Below, piece by piece: positions 59,431 to 64,000 of a stretch of DNA of 64,000 nt. Source of the stretch: Malus domestica (taxonomy: Eukaryota; Streptophyta; Magnoliopsida; Rosales; Rosaceae). The DNA is taken from NCBI RefSeq assembly GCF_042453785.1, contig NC_091661.1:28139501-28203500 (forward strand), in the 5' to 3' direction. Every line of letters starts with the position of its first letter. Position 1 is the first letter of the stretch. Made by a program: the position numbers and the translations under genes. The notes below the pieces were generated by a model. It was not told the origin of the DNA and did no database searches. It was given only the letters and a program-made list of their open reading frames with translations.

Positions 59431-61462
59431 ATCTACCTAGATGGTAAGTTTTGATGATGCTAATAATAAGCTATATCAATTTTCCATCTCATAATCTTAG
59501 GATTTTTACAACGAAAACTACATCAAACCTAGAGATGAAATGGGTCAAGCCGGCTTGGCCCACTTAATAAAACATTATCACAGCTCAGCCCAACTGGCAA
59601 CCCGAACACATTAGAAAATGGCTATTATCATGTCCGAAAAAAACCAAAACATGTAACTTACTGGAAAATAAGGCCGGTTTGCTTAAGGAATTTGAATTTT
59701 GATCACCTAATTTGGGCCTTCGATGTTGCAAAAGTGGTAATTGGAAGGCCGATTTAACATCCAACTAAAATGTACGTTTGACCCTCACTATCCAAGTTTT
59801 GTTAGTTAACTTGTTACAACACATTAGAAACTTTGAGGTCTAATATTCCCACCAACTTATAAGCATGATTCCTTCAACCCTCAACCTTCTCGTGTGAATT
59901 GTTTGTAGTACCCACAAAGACAGAGGTCATAAACCGCGGGAGCTCCAGCTAAAATGTGAACTTTGTGGGATCGATTATTTCATGAATATTCATCAACTGC
60001 GATTTAACTCTGGTTTGGTGCACATGTTGTTGTTCTTGTATGCAGTTTTTCTCCTTCGCGCAATCCATCAACTTATAATCGTTTGGTTTTGTGATCGGTT
60101 GCAGTTTTTGTTATCTCAGTTCATAGATCTCTAATTTGGCGAGGATTGGAAGGCGGCTGAGAATTTTTTGGGTGTGTTATCTCTGCTTCTGTTTATCCCA
60201 ATTTTAATATGTAATTTCTTGGGTGTGTTATCTCTGCTTATGTTTATCCCAATTTTAATATGTATTTAGAATTGTTGGACTAAAAGGGGTTTGTGATTTG
60301 TTATAAAATATGAGTCAAATAGCTCCAATTTTTTAAAGTTTTCTGGTTTTGGTTTCTATTGAAAATAAGAAAACTGAGAGGGAAATTGTGATATTAAGTA
60401 TAAAGTATTAAGTTTAATTACCTAGCTTTGTAGCTAATTTTATATCAATATTGATTCACACGTTTAATTTCCAATGAACTTATATACATTTTCCTTTTTT
60501 TTTTATTAATTTACTGATTCAGTGAATAATTTTGGCTTTTAGATTTGTTTGAATATTTTTCTGATTCAACTTGCAGGTTTAGTATCATTTTACAGCTTTC
60601 TACAACTCTTTGTTCTTTCTCTCTTCCTTTATGTATTTTTAGTCAAATTGAACTGCTCTTTTTAACTTCAGATTTAACTGAAGTGTTTAGAACTTAATTA
60701 AGTGGAAATTTACTCAGGTTTAATGATCTCTATTTGTTTGACAAAATAAGCATATAATACCTCCACAGGTGAGGGGCCGGACAATTTGCAGGCCAACGTT
60801 AAGATTGTTCAGAGCATTAGAGGATAATGGTAATGGATATGAAATTGTTGTTTTATGACAAACACTGCATGTTGATGTTGGTAGTTTTAGTTTTTGCTCC
60901 ACCAAATTGTATGAGAAGATAATTACAAACAGTGCCAATTTTCCAACATATTCTCTATAACCTATTCTATTGTTTTCTCTAATATACATGTTATTGCCCC
61001 CATTTTTTTTTAAGGCAGTGTCTTAGGTACTATTAAATTAGTTTTATGTCTTTTTTTTATTTGAAGGCTGCTTCTTTTTCTCTGTCTTTATTAAGATTCT
61101 GGGGTGTGCTTTGGATTTGTACATATGGTCATATTTTTTGTCATTGGCCTTTTGTTCTGCTTAGTTATTTTTAATTGAGTGTTTTATCTGGTATTTCATT
61201 TTATTTTGTTTATTTGTTTCCTTTTTATGTTTAAATGTTTTTCTTTCTTTCTAAATTTAGGCTTCTGGGAAATTCTTGCTCACTGTTTGGATTCCAAGAA
61301 AATTTAGGAGATGTCCAGTAATATTCACATCCTGAAACTCAATGAAAATACATACTAATTTATGTGCAGCTGAAAATTTTGTTATCTGATTATGTTCTAA
61401 TTAAAGATGATTTATTTGTTTTTTTTTATTTTAATTATTTCGTATTTATTTTGTGATTGCAG

Positions 61463-61576
61463 ATGTTTAAATGATGGAGAGGTTTGCAAAGCTGTTACTC
61501 AGAGGAGACATGTCTGGATGAGGGAATGGTCTCTGCACTGCCCTTGCTATCTCAAATGCCATCACCAATCTCTCTG
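61463..61576 (+). pseudogene. RopGEF (PRONE) exon relic (second copy)
   Basis: Same exon as 21501-21615, with the same TAA before MMERFAKLLL and the same TGA after MSG. It has one further substitution (CTCAGA against CTCGGA, LGG to LRG). Bounded by TTGCAG and GGTTAG. Confidence 0.73.
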
Positions 61577-62032
61577 GTTAGTCACATTTCTCTTGGAATA
61601 TGCATTTCCCTTGGTGATGAACTTAATAAAAAATGTGAGATGAGCAAATTGAAAAGTTTACTTTCTTCTCATATGCATGCTTTAACATATGTCGGTTTTA
61701 ATTACTGATAAGCAATTGAAAATTCAGTTTTTCTCCTCATGGTACACTTACATTGGTGGATCAACATATGTTTGCTTTTAACATATCTTATTAAATGCAT
61801 TTGAACATGTTGAGTTTCATGCCTGCAGCATCGCGCTGCAGACTTATTCCTTCGGTTGTTCTCGTCTTCGACGGACAACGATGGTGGTTGAAAGGGATTT
61901 GGGTCGAGTGTTTCGACGAGAATCACAAGGTATCTCCTTTATACTGCCTTCGGGGTAATTCCCCATCACAACCTCAATGACAAAAGATGTTGGAGATGCG
62001 TGCCATCATCATCACTAACGGCCAGAGTCATA

Positions 62033-62559
62033 TGTTGTGCGGAAGCGGCATTCGACTGTAAGTGAATAGTAAAAAGAACAGAAACAAAACCAACATCAAC
62101 AAGAACACCAAGATTTATACTGGTTCGGCAATGCCTACATCCAGTTTGGAGACGACGGAGTATTCCACTATAATCAATGAGAACATACAATAGTGTTTAT
62201 CACTCAATTTCCCAAAGACCCAAATAACCCAAGCTCTCACACTTACAATAGGAAGAGAAAACCAAAAATACAAAGCAAGACAATTTGAGAAAATTCTTCT
62301 CTATGCTGAATGGCTTCTTGCTATTTTTCTTTCTTCCTTGTTCTCCTCTTGTCTCTCCATTTAGGGCTACACCTTGCTTCTTCTTTTATAGCCAAAGAAA
62401 AGCTTCTCAAAGACATCAATGGGCAAAGGCCTAACATCAAGTCAAAAGAGTTAGACACAAATTAGGCACAAATTAGGCACAAATGTTGTTTGCCTCCCAT
62501 TACCACAAAGTAGCCCAAAGATTTGGACTTTGACTACATGTTTGAGTCAATAATCAACA
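62033..62559 (-). mobile_element. 3' LTR of a Copia element running off the window
   Basis: 527 bp, - strand reading TGTTGATTATTG...CGCACAACA, with TSD TCATA at 62028-62032. On its other side the - strand shows the purine-rich GCCAAGGTGGAGAT (PPT) and the end of pol. About four or five differences from the solo LTR at 22073-22600. Confidence 0.93.
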
Positions 62560-62628
62560 ATCTCCACCTTGGCTCAAACCCTCTAAGTAGAACTTCTAAT
62601 AGTCGTCTCCCACTCCCCCATGGGGCAA

Positions 62629-64000
62629 TCAACAAATTTTACAAATGCCAATCAAGTCTAAACAGTGCTTAAACTTGTGCAACGAAACTGGCTTTGTTAA
62701 CATATCCGCAAGATTGTCAGCGGTCCCAATCTTCTGAAGAAGAATATCTCCCTCGTCAATAATCTCACGAACAAAATGGAACCTCACGTCAATGTGTTTC
62801 GTACGTGCATGATGAACTTGATTCTTTGCTAAATGAATAGCACTCTGACTGTCGCAATGAACATCCACATGGTCTTGTTGAACCCCTAAGTCATCAAGCA
62901 ACCCTTGAAGCCAGATGGCTTCCTTTATAGCTTCTGTTACAGCCATGTATTCTGCCTCAGTAGTCGACAAAGCAACTGTAGATTGCAGAATCGACCTCCA
63001 ACTTACTGAACCTCTAGCAATAGAGAATACAAAACCAGTAGTGGACCTACGCTTGTCCAAATCACCTGCGTAATCAGAATCCACATATCCAACAACACAT
63101 TTACCAGTAACTTTATCCTGCTGGAACAATAAACCAACATCCACAGTACCCAGAATATACCGTAGAATCCATTTCACAGCTTCTCAATGCCCTTTTCCTG
63201 GATTATGCATATATCTACTGACAATGCTAACAACTTGTGAAATATCAGGCCTAGTACACACCATAGCATACATCAAACTACCAACAACATTTGCATAAGG
63301 AATTTGAGCCATGTACTGACTCTCTTCAACAGTTTTAGGAGACATAGAAGTGCTAAGTTTGAAATGAGAGGCAAGAGGTGTACTAACCGGTTTTGAATTT
63401 TCGTTCATCCTGAAACGTTGTAGTACCTTCTTCAAATACTGCTTTTGACACAGACTAATCTTGCCCTTCGCTCTATCTCTTTCAATTTCCATACCTAGTA
63501 TCTTCCGAGCTTCTCCCAAGTCCTTCATCTCAAATTCATTACTTAGTTGAGTCTTCAACCTTTCAATCTCCACTTTGCTCTTACATGCTATAAGCATATC
63601 ATCAACATATAAAAGCAGATAAATGAAGGTTCCATTTTGTAGTTTGCGAAAGTATACACAATGGTCATAGTGACTTCTTGTGTACTTTTGCCCGATCATA
63701 AATCGATCAAATCGCTTGTACCATTGTCTTGGAGACTGCTTCAAGCCATACAATGATTTTTCCAATTTGCAAACCCAATTTTCCTTTCCAGCAACCTTAA
63801 AACCTTCTGGTTGAGACATATAAATCTCTTCCTCAAAATCACCATGTAAGAACGCAGTCTTGACATCAAGTTGGGCCAACTCAAGGTCAAACTGCACAAC
63901 CAAAGCCAACAAAATACGAATAGAAGAATGTTTTATTACAGGAGAAAATACCTCATTGTAGTCAATGCCTTCCTTCTGAGCGTAGCCTTTAGCTACCAAT
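62629..64000 (-). pseudogene. Copia pol (RT and RNase H), one nonsense mutation
   Basis: Reading leftward from the window edge: KGYAQKEGIDYNEVFSPVIK, DVKTAFLHGDFEEEIYM, SLYGLKQSPRQWYKRF, the complete active site LLLYVDDMLIA, KDLGEARKILGMEI, CTRPDISQVVS. Then comes a TGA at 63186-63184 where the family has Trp (GKGH-W-EAVKWILRY). After it the same frame continues with RNase H: YVDSDYAGDLDKRRSTTGF, ALSTTEAEYMAV, CDSQSAIHLAKN, HARTKHIDVRFHFV, ending at 62629. The rest of the element (5' LTR, gag, protease, integrase) lies outside the window. A single point change TGG to TGA explains the stop. Confidence 0.92.

Larger units (their letters stand above)
58251..62559. repeat. Segmental duplication, right copy
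   Basis: Collinear with 18277-22600. It starts at the edge of the CACTA subterminal repeats. Differences from the left copy are scattered point changes and short indels such as one fewer TCC in the TCC run near 58620. It includes decayed zinc-finger units, the decayed RopGEF exon and a Copia LTR at the same TCATA site. Confidence 0.93.

Overview
This is a 64 kb stretch of a plant nuclear genome. Genes are split by GT-AG introns, intergenic DNA is AT-rich, and most of the sequence is transposable elements (Copia and Gypsy LTR retrotransposons, CACTA, Mutator-like and Harbinger-like MITEs, a hAT relic). The gene families (R2R3-MYB, IRE-type AGC kinase, P1B-type Zn/Cd ATPase with a His/Cys-rich tail) are those of a dicot. 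The MITE types suggest a woody Rosaceae genome such as apple or pear, but that is an inference.

Three genes look intact. (1) An R2R3-MYB of the MYB42/MYB85 type on the + strand (3583-4568, two exons) with a good TATA box. (2) An IRE-family AGC kinase on the - strand (17402-11031, 16 exons, about 1191 aa). (3) A heavy-metal P1B-ATPase of the HMA2/3/4 type on the - strand (30588-24499, 9 exons, about 1067 aa) whose C-terminal tail contains His-rich and Cys/His-rich tandem repeats. They appear functionally unrelated (wall/lignin transcription, root-hair/auxin-type kinase signalling, zinc export).

The rest is a layered record of insertions and rearrangements. A photolyase-like/alpha-beta hydrolase gene has been dismantled. 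Its middle exons lie on the - strand at 40.9-43.0 kb. A young Copia element (35754-40919) splits one exon with TSD TTCTT. The 5' end is cut by a CACTA-type TIR at 42985. The downstream side is invaded by a foldback element and a Gypsy LTR (32098-34455). The last two exons lie on the opposite strand at 23.3-23.6 kb, beyond the ATPase gene.

From 42985 to about 58250 lies a CACTA-like element with subterminal TGTCGGTT/AACCGACA repeats. It carries a tandem array of about eight 340-350 bp units. A 9.2 kb Tat-type Gypsy element with an antisense ORF but no protease, RT or RNase H has landed inside the array (TSD CATTG).

A direct segmental duplication of at least 4.3 kb links 18277-22605 and 58251-62559. 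Both copies carry a triplicated, decayed C2H2 (ZAT-type) zinc-finger pseudogene, a RopGEF (PRONE) exon with stop codons, and a Copia LTR at exactly the same TSD (TCATA). The left copy holds only a solo LTR. The right copy still has the internal pol region, which runs off the window end. The insertion therefore predates the duplication, and one copy later collapsed to a solo LTR.

Exon borders were placed by eye from conserved protein sequence and GT/AG rules; most should be exact, but single-base errors are possible.
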